Source: an uncultured Acidobacteriota bacterium (GTDB taxonomy: Bacteria > Acidobacteriota > UBA6911 > RPQK01 > JAJDTT01). Taken from it: 64,000 bases of DNA. A program made the translations under genes and the position numbers. Positions 17,901-25,785 of this stretch are shown in pieces; within the stretch, counting starts at the first letter, position 1, and every line of letters starts with the position of its first letter. The notes beneath the pieces were generated by a model. That model saw only the letters and a list, made by a program, of their open reading frames with translations. It ran no database searches and had not been told where the DNA came from. Where the stretch lies: contig CATOST010000015.1 of assembly GCA_951812665.1 (NCBI GenBank), forward strand, positions 30,474-94,473, in the 5' to 3' direction.

Positions 17901-20900
17901 GCAGAATGCTCCGGCGCGATAATTCTCTATTCCTTTCGACCAGGTCACGAAATCGGCGTTTCCCGGCAGGCAGAGATCTTCGTTCGCGTCGAACCAGAAC
18001 GAGTCCAGGTCCATCCTCAAGAAGCTGTCGGGCAACGGGCCGGCCAAGCGATTCCTGGTGAGAATCAGAAGCCTCAGTTTTGCAAGCGACCCGAATTCTC
18101 CCGGAACCGGACCCGTCAGGTCATTGCCGCCCAAGATGAGGTTCCCCAGGTTGGCGAGTGCGCCCAGTTCCGGCGGGATCGAGCCTGTCAGGCTGTTGTC
18201 GCTGAGAAGCAACGTCGTCAGATTGGCCAGCGAACCGAGTTGGGGCGGGATCGGCCCCGTCAGGTCATTGCGTTGGAGCCGGACATCCACCAGCTTGGCG
18301 AGCGAGCCCAGTTCCGGCGGGATCGGGCCCGTCAGGATGTTGTCGGCGAGATTGAGGTTTTTCAGGTTGGCGAGCGAACCCAGTTGCGACGGAATCGGAC
18401 CCTCCAGGAAATTGCCGCCGAGCCGCAACAGCTCCAGGTTGGCGAGCGACCCCAGATCCGGTGGGATCGACCCGGTGAGAGCGTTGTCTCTCAGGTCGAG
18501 GACCGTCAGGTTGGCAAGCGAACTCAATGCGGCCGGGATCGAGCCGGTCAGTAGATTGCTCCGGAGGCTGAGAATCGTCACGTTGGTCAGGGAGCCGAGT
18601 TCGGGTGGAATCGGCCCCGTCAGGTTGTTGCTGCCGAGACCCAGGTACGTCAGGTTGGCGAGTGAACCCAGTTCCGGCGGGATCAGGCCCGTCAGGTCGT
18701 TGCCGTTGAGTCCGAAACTCGTCAGGTTGGCAAGGGCACCCAGATTCGGTGGGATCGGTCCTGAGAGGTGATTGTCGCTGAGACTGAGAAAAGTCAGGTT
18801 GGCGAGGGAACCGAGTTGGCGCGGGATCGGCCCCGTCAGGGCATTGCCTCTCAGGTCCAAGGCTTCCAGTCTTACGAGTAAGCCGAGTTGGGCCGGAATC
18901 GGCCCGGTCAGCTCATTGTTTTCGAGAACCAGAAACGTCAGGTTGACGAGCGCGCCCAGCTCCGCCGGAATCGGCCCCGTCAGCGCATTGTCGCGGAGGT
19001 CGAGGCTCGTCAGGTGAATCAGGGCGCCCAACTCCGGTGGGAACGCGCCCGACAGGCCATTGTCGGTGAGATTCAACCCGGTCACCCGTCCCTGGCCGTC
19101 GACACTGACCCCATGCCATTCCCCAAGAGGCCGGCCGGTCCCCCAGTTCCCGCTGTTGGTCCAATCGGACCCACCGGTGAATTCGTAAAGCGCCCTCAAC
19201 GCGGCCTGCTCCGAAACCACCACCCTCACCGTAACCGCCGCCGTCTCCATCCGCCCGCCGCCGCCGCGCACCGTGATGCGGTACGTCGTCGTCGTGCGCG
19301 GCGACACCTTCCGCGAGCCCGACGCCGGCACCGCACCGATGTCCGGCACAATCTCAACGCTCTCCGCATTCGTGGAGGACCACGTCAACGTCGCGCTGTC
19401 GCCCCAGTCGATGGAGCTCGGCGCCACCGACAGCGCCACCGTCGGCGGAGGAGCTTGGCTGCCGCCGATCCCGTTTCCGTCCCGGATCCGGACCGCCGGC
19501 ACCGACGAAAGCGAGGCGCTCGTCTTCCCGAACCGCAGCCCCAGCGGAGCGAATTGCGAATCGTCCTCGCTGCGCAGAAACAGGAGCCCTCGAAAGTCGC
19601 TCAGGAATCCCGTATCCACCCCTCCCGCGCCGAGCCACTCCGGGAGCGTGAGCGCCAGTTGGTGGAAATCTCCGCGTCGGATGAACACGTCGTCCAACGG
19701 GTCCTTCCCCTCTTCGTCGCGGATCCGCAACTCGACGTTCGGGGCGGCGTGCGGCTTGAAAATGGCCACCCCGGCGCCGATCGCCGCCGACTCCTCCACG
19801 AAGAGGGCGAACTGGCTCCCCAACTCCACCGGTTTCACGCTCACCTCGACTCCCGTCTCGGACTGCCGATAAGTCAACAACCCGCTGACCGCCGCCGAAT
19901 CGGACTCCACCTCGATCCAGCCCCGCCGAATCGCCCCCGCGCCCGCACTCTTCAGAACCCGGCTGCCCAGCGACGGAATCCGGAACGCCGATCCCGCATC
20001 GAACAGATCCCGAACCGTCCGTCCGTCCTCGTCGAACACCTCCACGCTCACCTCGGCGGCGGTCGCCGCATCGATGTTGCTGAGCGCCAACTGCACCGAC
20101 CACCCGCTCCCGTCCACGTAGTCCGGGAAGTACAGGGTCGTCTCCATCGGCTCCTGCGCCTCATCCCGGATCACAGGAACCGACGAAAGCGATCGGTTTC
20201 TCTTCCCGAACCGCAGCCCCAGCGGGGCGAAGGTCGATTCTTCCTCGGTCCGCAGGAACAAAAATCCCCGGTCGATCCCTTCCGCGTCGAACCATTCCGG
20301 AAGCGTGAGCGCCAATTGGTGAAAGTTTCCCCGGGAGACGACCCCCTCCTCCAACGGGTCGTTCCCCTCTTCATCCCGGACCCGGAGCTGGATGCCGGAC
20401 GAAGCCTCCGGCTTGAAGATCGCCACGCCGGCGCCGACATCGCCCGACTCCTCCACGAACAGGGCGAATCGCTCGCCCAATTCGGCCGGTTCGACACTCA
20501 CCTCGATCCCCGTCGTCCCCTCCCTGTAGGTCAACAGCCCGCTGACCGAGTTCGCGCCGGTCCGAACCTGAATCCAGCCGCGCCGAATCTCCCCCGTCCC
20601 CACGCTTCTCAGCACCCGGCTGCCCAGCGGTGGAATCTCGAAAGTCAACCCCGAATCGAACAGATCCGGGACGGGCCCCCCGGCCTCGTCGTAGACCTCG
20701 ACAACAACCTCGACGCCCGTGTCCGGATCAACGTTACTGAGCGCCAACTGCACGGACCATCCGCCTCCATCCACATAGTCGGGAAAGTACAGGATCGTCT
20801 CCCCCGCCTCTTGAGTCTGACTCCGGATCGAATCCTCGTATGCGGGTTGGACGTTCTCCGGCCGCCCGGCCGATCTCTGCAGGGAGTAGGAGGCGGGCAA

Positions 20901-20948
20901 GAGCAATAAGACAACAACCGGAGCCCAAATCTTCTTCACGGCAATCAA
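14910..20948 (-). CDS. Giant exported LRR protein with metzincin-type protease motif
   Basis: 2012 residues. Signal peptide at 1-25. Two copies of a roughly 210-residue beta domain follow (about 50-262 and 268-490; each starts LYFPDYVDG-GWSVQLALSN). An Ig-like domain spans about 505-580 (SIDWGDSATLTWSSTNAESV). Three blocks of plant-type leucine-rich repeats run from about 583 to 1510. Their 24-residue unit is LGSLANLTxLxLxxNxLTGPIPPE, and each block opens with a cap (LRALYEFTGGSDWTNSGNW and similar). The C-terminal part holds HELGHNLNLYH (His1764, Glu1765, His1768, His1774), the HExxHxxxxxH zinc site of metzincins, with a following SYC Met-turn candidate (LMSYCRL). Probably secreted or surface-displayed, combining adhesion with proteolysis. 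No terminator or partner gene is visible. Confidence 0.85.
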   Translation of the reverse strand: MIAVKKIWAPVVVLLLLPASYSLQRSAGRPENVQPAYEDSIRSQTQEAGETILYFPDYVDGGGWSVQLALSNVDPDTGVEVVVEVYDEAGGPVPDLFDSGLTFEIPPLGSRVLRSVGTGEIRRGWIQVRTGANSVSGLLTYREGTTGIEVSVEPAELGERFALFVEESGDVGAGVAIFKPEASSGIQLRVRDEEGNDPLEEGVVSRGNFHQLALTLPEWFDAEGIDRGFLFLRTEEESTFAPLGLRFGKRNRSLSSVPVIRDEAQEPMETTLYFPDYVDGSGWSVQLALSNIDAATAAEVSVEVFDEDGRTVRDLFDAGSAFRIPSLGSRVLKSAGAGAIRRGWIEVESDSAAVSGLLTYRQSETGVEVSVKPVELGSQFALFVEESAAIGAGVAIFKPHAAPNVELRIRDEEGKDPLDDVFIRRGDFHQLALTLPEWLGAGGVDTGFLSDFRGLLFLRSEDDSQFAPLGLRFGKTSASLSSVPAVRIRDGNGIGGSQAPPPTVALSVAPSSIDWGDSATLTWSSTNAESVEIVPDIGAVPASGSRKVSPRTTTTYRITVRGGGGRMETAAVTVRVVVSEQAALRALYEFTGGSDWTNSGNWGTGRPLGEWHGVSVDGQGRVTGLNLTDNGLSGAFPPELGALIHLTSLDLRDNALTGPIPAELGALVNLTFLVLENNELTGPIPAQLGLLVRLEALDLRGNALTGPIPRQLGSLANLTFLSLSDNHLSGPIPPNLGALANLTSFGLNGNDLTGLIPPELGSLANLTYLGLGSNNLTGPIPPELGSLTNVTILSLRSNLLTGSIPAALSSLANLTVLDLRDNALTGSIPPDLGSLANLELLRLGGNFLEGPIPSQLGSLANLKNLNLADNILTGPIPPELGSLAKLVDVRLQRNDLTGPIPPQLGSLANLTTLLLSDNSLTGSIPPELGALANLGNLILGGNDLTGPVPGEFGSLAKLRLLILTRNRLAGPLPDSFLRMDLDSFWFDANEDLCLPGNADFVTWSKGIENYRAGAFCNDSDRAVLEAFFEIAGGSGWTNSDGWGGEGQLEEWYGVSVDSQGRVTGLDLSENGLEGRIAGNLGRLSQMTELRIGGNALSGRLPLSLSFLPGVQEFHFGDTGLCVPAGESFRARIGAIPAQEGTAVDCPLPSDRDLLVALYDATGGAQWRGSENWLTDRPLEDWHGVEVDGDGRVIRLRLEYNNLTGPMPPELVSLTNRVFLDLSANELTGPVPVELGGLANLELVSLRGNELTGGIPAELGTMPNLGLLELGGNRLTGSIPSELGALANLVGLSLGGNGLTGAIPAELGALAHLESLDLGNNDLNGSIPAELGALANLRTLWLQGNVLEGSIPPEFGALKKLRLLWLQDNELTGPIPAEFGSLADLTRVNLGNNDLDGSIPAELGRLANLESLWLENNSLTGSLPPELGGLTNLKDLRLQDNELAGTLPPEFGGLENLTSVVLARNGRMSGELPARLTDLGRLEELLAADTSLCAPSDAAFSDWLSGVPKRRVGSCGAEAPPAAYLSQAVQSRDHPVPLVAGDEALLRVFLESSRESGADFPPVRATFYRNGARTHVVDIPGKTVPIPQEIREVDLNASANAQIPGRVVQPGLEMVIDVDPEGTLGPNSGVMKRIPESGRLAVDVRTVPVFELTMIPFLWTPSPDSSIVETVGSMARDPGGHSLLSDTRNQLPINELEVKAHAPVWSSTNNAYALLGQTEMIRAMEGANGHYMGMMEGQVSGGAAGLARLAGWATFSRVRPKTMAHELGHNLNLYHAPCGDPSFLDPSFPGNDGRIDGWGYDFSKPGRLLPPVWPDLMSYCRLTSRWIGEYHFTNALRYRLHTAGSGEGSALVAVPAKSLLLWGGVGVDGTPFLEPAFVVEAAAAMPRSDGEFEIIGRDAGGEELFSLSFAMPTVADGDGRSSFVFALPVRGRWDEELASITLSGPGGSVRLDEETDRAVTILRDSGTGEIRGILRGRADGDGSGDDAVSALTLEPGLEVLTSRGIPEAEDWSR

Positions 20949-21070
20949 GGCATCCTACTCCCTCACGTGGGAACCAACGCCTCCAAAGCCATGAGGAGAA
21001 ATTCGGGCTGGCCGATCATTCAATTCTCGGGAGTGTACCCTTTGTCCGCGACGGACGCGGAACCGCCGCC

Positions 21071-21233
21071 TGGAAGCGACTCTCCTGTCGCCGACCGGGA
21101 GCGACGACTTTCTTGCCGCCGACCGGGAGCGACGACTTTCTTGCCGCCGACCGGGAGCGACGACTTTCTTGTCGCCGACTGGGACGGGCGGCTTTCTTGC
21201 CGCCCGACTGGGAGCGGAGCGACTTTCCTGACA
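21071..21233 (+). repeat. REP-like hairpin array (six units)
   Basis: Six units of about 25-28 bases read in + orientation. Some stems are degenerate (GACGAC against GCCGCC), others are perfect (GGGCGGC against GCCGCCC). It lies in the 766-base gap 20949-21714, which otherwise holds only a fold-back element. Confidence 0.85.
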
Positions 21234-21448
21234 CCAGCCAGAAGAATACGACGGAGTCCCCCCTCTACACCCTCCGCCCACCCAATCTCACAGCGACGCG
21301 GAAGAACAGCCCACAACACCCCCCCCCGCCAGTCACGTCAACTGTTCATCGTTCGGCTCGCCGAGGGGGAACAACTCCGCAGCCGTGAAAGACCCGTGAC
21401 CGAAACCGCTCTTACCGCCCACCCGACGCCTTTCTTGCCACCGTTCCC

Positions 21449-21627
21449 TTACCAGCCCGTGGCAAAAGTCGTCGCGGCATTCGACCGTCCCTGCATCCCG
21501 GCGCCTGCATCCCGGCGGACCGCGTTGCTATCGGCTCACATACTCCCGGTATGCTCGCCGAAGCGCCTTGTCCGGCGGGCGCAGGAACGGTCTCGGTGCT
21601 CGCGAGACTTTCACCACGGACTGTTGA
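21449..21627 (-). mobile_element. TTAA-ended fold-back (MITE-like) element, copy A
   Basis: About 179 bases, inverted relative to copy B at 35241-35406. Terminal inverted repeats contain CCGTGG and AAAGTCG. The two arms are complementary over most of their length around a central CATACTCCCGGTATG palindrome, so the element folds into one long imperfect hairpin. This copy carries a 14-base tandem duplication (CCTGCATCCCGGCG) absent from copy B. No coding capacity. Confidence 0.75.
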
Positions 21628-21714
21628 GGCAGCGTATCCGTTTCAGGAGGATTCATTGTGAGGCAACCCGCCCTCCTTGTGACCGACCTCAGGTTCTCTG
21701 CATAATCCTGCTCT

Positions 21715-22839
21715 GTGAACGATCTCCGAATAAAACTGGTGCTGGCGCTGGCCGTCACCCTCTTGACAGCAGCCCTGCTGGGAACAGGAATCCTGATCGG
21801 ATCCTATCTGGAGATCCGATCCCTGCGGGGATCCGCGAGCGAGGCTTGGCGGAGGGAGCTCATGGGCGGTTTCATCCCCCCGGCGGAGTGGCCGGACATG
21901 GCCCGGGCCTACCACGAACCGGAGGCTGCCCTGGAGGCAATGGAGGGCTTCACCTGGGCCGTCCCCAACGTTCCCACTCCCTTCGTGGGGAGCGGTCCCC
22001 GGCCGGGAACCAGTGGCAACGCCACCATCAATCGCCGGCAGTTGCGGTCCACCCGGGAGCTGCCGGCCCGGAAGGAAGCCGGTGTAGCGCGCATCTTCAT
22101 CACCGGAGGCTCCGTGGCCTTCGGGTCCGGAGCCCCTTCCCAAGACCGGACCATCGGAGGATATCTCGAGGGGGAACTCAACCGCGGTTCAACCGAAACG
22201 CGGTTCCGGGTCCATACCCTGGCCAATCCCGCCTGGGCTTCCACCCACGAGAGAATCCTCATCGAGAACCGTCTCTCCGAATGGCAGCCGGACCTGGTGA
22301 TCTCCTTCTCCGGCCTCAACGACGTGCACTGGGGGCAGTTGGGACGAGACGTGATGTGGTTCAGGACCTACCACGATCACTTGTTCTGGTCGCTGAACGA
22401 TTCCGTACTTCGCCTCTTGGGCCGCGGAGGCCTCGTCGACGTGCAGGCGGTCGCAGGTCAACCCGTGGACCCTCCCCTGGTGGCTGCGCGTCTGGCGAAG
22501 AACGTTCAACTGGCCACGGTGGCTCTCCGCATGAGGGACTCTCCCTATCTCTTTGTCCTTCAGCCCTCGCTCTACACCACCGGAAAAGAGTTGAGTCCCC
22601 GGGAATCGGCTCGTCTGAACCGGCAGAATCAAGCCTACTTCCAACGCGCCTCGCAAGAGATTCGAGACCGGGTGGGGAGCCTGCGCGAGGAAGGTCTTTC
22701 GTTCCTCGACCTGACCCCGGTTTTCGATGAGGTGAAGCAGGATGTCTTCCTGGACAACGTTCACCCGGGGGATCGGGGCAACGAGATGATCGCCCGCCGC
22801 CTGGCCGAAACGGTTCGGCGAATCCTGGAGTCCGGATAG
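21715..22839 (+). CDS. Membrane-anchored SGNH/GDSL-type hydrolase
   Basis: 374 residues, GTG start. An N-terminal membrane anchor lies at about 8-30. SGNH blocks are visible: FITGGSVAFGSG (block I, nucleophile Ser about 131), SGLNDV (block III, Gly and Asn) and DNVHPGDRGN (block V, Asp and His, about 349). This family removes acyl groups from polysaccharides, lipids or peptidoglycan at the cell envelope. A DUF5989 gene, often found in exopolysaccharide loci, lies just downstream on the other strand, which favours a role in surface-glycan modification. A GTG start without strong ribosome-binding site leaves the N-terminus slightly uncertain. Confidence 0.85.
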   Translation: MNDLRIKLVLALAVTLLTAALLGTGILIGSYLEIRSLRGSASEAWRRELMGGFIPPAEWPDMARAYHEPEAALEAMEGFTWAVPNVPTPFVGSGPRPGTSGNATINRRQLRSTRELPARKEAGVARIFITGGSVAFGSGAPSQDRTIGGYLEGELNRGSTETRFRVHTLANPAWASTHERILIENRLSEWQPDLVISFSGLNDVHWGQLGRDVMWFRTYHDHLFWSLNDSVLRLLGRGGLVDVQAVAGQPVDPPLVAARLAKNVQLATVALRMRDSPYLFVLQPSLYTTGKELSPRESARLNRQNQAYFQRASQEIRDRVGSLREEGLSFLDLTPVFDEVKQDVFLDNVHPGDRGNEMIARRLAETVRRILESG

Positions 22840-22990
22840 GAGGGCGGGACTTTCCTGTCCCCCCTCTTCATCCCCGTCCCCGAATCGAGAGTTGCAACCC
22901 CCCGGCTCCCGCACGCCCCCCTTTTCTGCCGGGACTATGGGGGACCGAAGCCGGTGGGGGAATTCCCGGCAGAATCCGCAACGGTCCGAA

Positions 22991-23155
22991 CTAAAACAGC
23001 GTGTAGATAAAGGGCGCCGCGGCCGCCTGACTCAGCAGCACCAGCAAGCCCGCCGGCAGCACGACCGGAATAATGGGCGTGAGCCACCACTTCTTGTTGT
23101 AGCGCAGGAAATCCCACAGCTTCTGGACCAGGCTGGGTTGGGAGGTGCTGGCCAT
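22991..23155 (-). CDS. DUF5989 family small membrane protein
   Basis: 54 residues from the ATG at 23155. The sequence SLVQKLWDFLRYNKKWW, followed by a hydrophobic segment (about 28-45) and the end AAAPFIYTLF, is the hallmark of DUF5989. These small proteins are usually next to SxtJ and carbamoyltransferase genes in polysaccharide or natural-product loci; none of those is visible here. The open frame extends to 23377 but the upstream part lacks family similarity, so the short form is preferred. Function unknown. Confidence 0.75.
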   Translation of the reverse strand: MASTSQPSLVQKLWDFLRYNKKWWLTPIIPVVLPAGLLVLLSQAAAAPFIYTLF

Positions 23156-23796
23156 CTGCTCGAAGTCGACGCTGGGGACTGCCTCTTTGGCTTCTTCCGT
23201 GACTGTCTCTATCGAAGGATGATTTCCTGCACCTGCATCGCCCGCTCCACGGCGCGCGGCGGATACGGCTCCAATCCGCACTCCTCTCCGTGGGGGAACA
23301 ATCTGATCCTGGCCTCGACCTGAATGGACCGGACACTTCACGTGCCAACGACACACTTTCATTCTTATTCTTGACATTGCCTCGGGATTGGCTCAAACTC
23401 CCGTGTCACGGCGTGGCGGAGGGTGCAAAAAGCCTTTCTTCCCACGCTTGGGGGCGCAACTTTTCGAAGGGGACAGCATCTTTTTTAATCGTCACTGTCG
23501 GGAAGGTGCCTGTCCGGCGCCTTTCGTTGGGCTTGTGCTCGTGGAGAAGTTGAGGGAACGTTTCAAACCATCACCATGCCGCTCGGGAGGAAAGCGCAAC
23601 TTTTCGAAGAGGTCGGCATCTTTCCTAATCAGCACTGTCGGAGAGAGGGTTTGGTGAGCGTAATTTGTTTTGTGTGTCAAGAGGGAACCAGCAGTTTGGT
23701 TCCGTCCTTCCCGGAGTTGGAGTCTCGGGACATTCTCCGCTCCGGGTATTTTCTGTTTTCAGGGGATTTGTAAACTTATCGAAGGAGGACTTTCAA
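23156..23796. other. Long non-coding leader with direct repeat
   Basis: 641 bases without a credible gene. A direct repeat of about 50 bases (GCGCAACTTTTCGAAG start, ending CACTGTCGG) occurs at 23454-23510 and 23594-23645. A TTGACA-like hexamer is near 23373 without a convincing -10. The region ends at an excellent ribosome-binding site (AAGGAGGA) for the exported protein at 23797. It may be a long 5' leader; I could not match it to a known riboswitch. Confidence 0.45.
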
Positions 23797-25479
23797 ATGA
23801 AAGGGTGGATGAAACTATTGGTTCTGGGCACGATCCCGATTCTCGCGGTCACTATGGTCGCGAATCAGGGACTTGCCGCCGACAAGGGGTCCCAGTTGAT
23901 CTTTCAGAGCAGCATGGCCCATACGAACTACATCTCTATTGTGAACGCGAACCCTGCTAGCGCGGTCACGTTGTTGGTTCAGTACTACAACAACGATATG
24001 GAGTTGGCTCTCTATTACCTCAGAGTGCTCACCTCCGATTCCAGCGTTCTGCTCGACCCGTTCGACCACATGATTCCGGGTACTGAGCTGAACACAGGCG
24101 ACGAAATCATGGGAAGCGGAAAAATGGGTAACGGCCATTTTGTGATTGCCGTCACCGCGGTCGCTGATCAGACTGAGGCCGTTGATGGTGCTGGTGGTAA
24201 CACCGCCGCAACGGCAAACGTCCTTTTCCCGGAGTCCCTGGCTGAGGATATGCATGGGACGGACAACATCGACGCTTGTGGTGACATTAAGACTACTCTG
24301 GGCACCTCTACGGAAGACGCCGACGACGCCGACAACAACCTCTTGCACCTTGATCCCGACGGAGACGGTGATATCGAGGCGTGTAGCGATGACGACGTAA
24401 CTTCCGCCAACGTCGCGGAATGGGGCGTCGGCGACGCTCAGGTCATCTCATTCAACCACCTGACCGGTCATTTCACCGAGGCTCTGTCTGGCACCGACGT
24501 GGGCGGACCCGACCAGACCTTGTCCTGGGGCGGCACGCCGGTAGTCCGGCCTGTGGTCAACAACAGGGACAACGATATGATGGTCAACACGGACTACCAG
24601 GTTCTGGACGGTACCCCGGCCGAGGCCTACTTGGCCGAAAAGGACGCCGCTGGTATGGGGGTGAATCTAACGGGAGACGCGGTCGCCGCTGCAGCGGGCT
24701 ATGCCGCAGGCACCGACAATGAGGCTGGCGATGACTTGATCGAAACTGGCCCTCGCACCTACAGAACCATCATGGCGGCCAGCGGGGCCATGGTGCTGCC
24801 ATCTCTTAGCGGTGTAAGTGGTGATTCCACACAGATCGTGCAGTTTCTGTCCGTGGCGGATGATGGGATGGATCCAGGCGCGTACAAGTTGATTCCCGCC
24901 ATGACGGCCATCGATGTCACACTCATGGACGCCACAGGTAATCCGTTGGAGATGATGTCTGCCGAAGACGATCCCGGTATTGTCGGCGGTGGCACGGAAG
25001 ATCCCGATGCGGACGCGCCGAGCACCACGATCATCGTCAACGGCATCAATGTCATGACCAATGCCGGCGATTGTGATGGAGACGCGATCGAAGGGCCTTG
25101 GAGCCTGAGCAATCTGACGAGCCTCGTTCCCGAGGCGACCGCAGGCCATGGCGACTTTACGGGTCTGGATGACGGCGGGATGAATCTCATGATGAACGGC
25201 TCGCCGGGGTGGATAAAATTCGCACGCGGCAGTTTGGAATGTAAGATGGATTATGGAGACGGAGATCCTGCGGATCTTTCAGCCTTCGAGCAACCGGATG
25301 GCATTCCCTCTGTGGACGAGCGGACCTACACGGGCGGCACGCTGATCGTGGAGGAGGCAGACTCAAGCCGGACATTCGTCACCACGGGACGGGCCATTTT
25401 GAAGTTCGTCAACCCGACGTCGAGTTTCGCGGCCTCCTGGACGCTGAAGTCGCCTCCGTCTCCGGATGACACCAACTAG
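23797..25479 (+). CDS. Acidic exported protein, unknown family
   Basis: 560 residues from the ATG at 23797, which follows GAAGGAGGA and opens a signal peptide (1-27, ending GLAADK). The mature protein is strongly acidic and rich in Gly and Thr. It contains a calcium-loop-like LDPDGDGDIEACSDDD (about residue 186-201) and other DGDGD clusters. The N-terminal region (LIFQSSMAHTNYISIVNAN, then VTLLVQYYNND) resembles the start of the beta domain found twice in the protein ending at 34946 (FAHFANG..VLVNV..AIYFYNQ), but weakly. A strong terminator follows at 25548. No function recognised; a surface or matrix protein is plausible. Confidence 0.65.
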   Translation: MKGWMKLLVLGTIPILAVTMVANQGLAADKGSQLIFQSSMAHTNYISIVNANPASAVTLLVQYYNNDMELALYYLRVLTSDSSVLLDPFDHMIPGTELNTGDEIMGSGKMGNGHFVIAVTAVADQTEAVDGAGGNTAATANVLFPESLAEDMHGTDNIDACGDIKTTLGTSTEDADDADNNLLHLDPDGDGDIEACSDDDVTSANVAEWGVGDAQVISFNHLTGHFTEALSGTDVGGPDQTLSWGGTPVVRPVVNNRDNDMMVNTDYQVLDGTPAEAYLAEKDAAGMGVNLTGDAVAAAAGYAAGTDNEAGDDLIETGPRTYRTIMAASGAMVLPSLSGVSGDSTQIVQFLSVADDGMDPGAYKLIPAMTAIDVTLMDATGNPLEMMSAEDDPGIVGGGTEDPDADAPSTTIIVNGINVMTNAGDCDGDAIEGPWSLSNLTSLVPEATAGHGDFTGLDDGGMNLMMNGSPGWIKFARGSLECKMDYGDGDPADLSAFEQPDGIPSVDERTYTGGTLIVEEADSSRTFVTTGRAILKFVNPTSSFAASWTLKSPPSPDDTN

Positions 25480-25547
25480 GTTGAGTTGCATCTAGCAAGG
25501 ATCGTCTCTCCCTGAACGAGGTGAGACCGGCGGTTCGAGAAAAACCA

Positions 25548-25584
25548 GGGGGGAGCCCATGCCGGGCTCCCCCCTTTCTCTTTT
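25548..25584 (+). terminator. Strong Rho-independent terminator
   Basis: GGGGGGAGCCC pairs perfectly with GGGCTCCCCCC around ATGCC, followed by TTTCTCTTTT. It ends the acidic exported protein gene. Apart from one hairpin repeat at 25684, the rest of 25480-25785 is featureless. Confidence 0.9.
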
Positions 25585-25681
25585 GGTCCAATCCAGCGTC
25601 CCCCACTCCTGTCGAATTGCGACCCTTCCCAAAATGCGGCATCTATCCTGAATGGCCGCAGCCCGGAGACAGACCACCGGC

Positions 25682-25713
25682 TGGGAGGAGCGGCGGTTTC
25701 CAACCGCCGAACT
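25682..25713 (+). repeat. REP-like hairpin (single copy)
   Basis: GGAGCGGCGGTTTCCAACCG with a matching 3' arm, almost the same as the copy at 2226. The loop-proximal pair differs (CC against AC), as expected for drift in a hairpin family. Confidence 0.75.
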
Positions 25714-25785
25714 CCGAGCCGAGCATGGGGAACGTCGTCGCCGGCAGGACGGTCGTTATCGACCTTCAATCAGGAGTTCTGTGAA

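Noticed and set aside
18888..20909. Long antisense open frame (673 codons) opposite the LRR gene
   Set aside because: Composition is Arg/Pro/His-rich with no domain and follows from codon bias of the repeats on the other strand; the minus frame has signal peptide, LRRs and a metal site.
21071..21233. Possible CRISPR array
   Set aside because: Units are hairpins that abut without unique spacers, and both stem and loop vary; no cas genes nearby.
23156..23377. N-terminal extension of the DUF5989 gene
   Set aside because: DUF5989 proteins are about 50 residues, and the extension has no family similarity.
23340..23500. Cyclic di-GMP (GEMM) riboswitch upstream of 23797
   Set aside because: A GGGTGCAAAAAGCC stretch recalls the GEMM core but the conserved loops and their spacing are absent.
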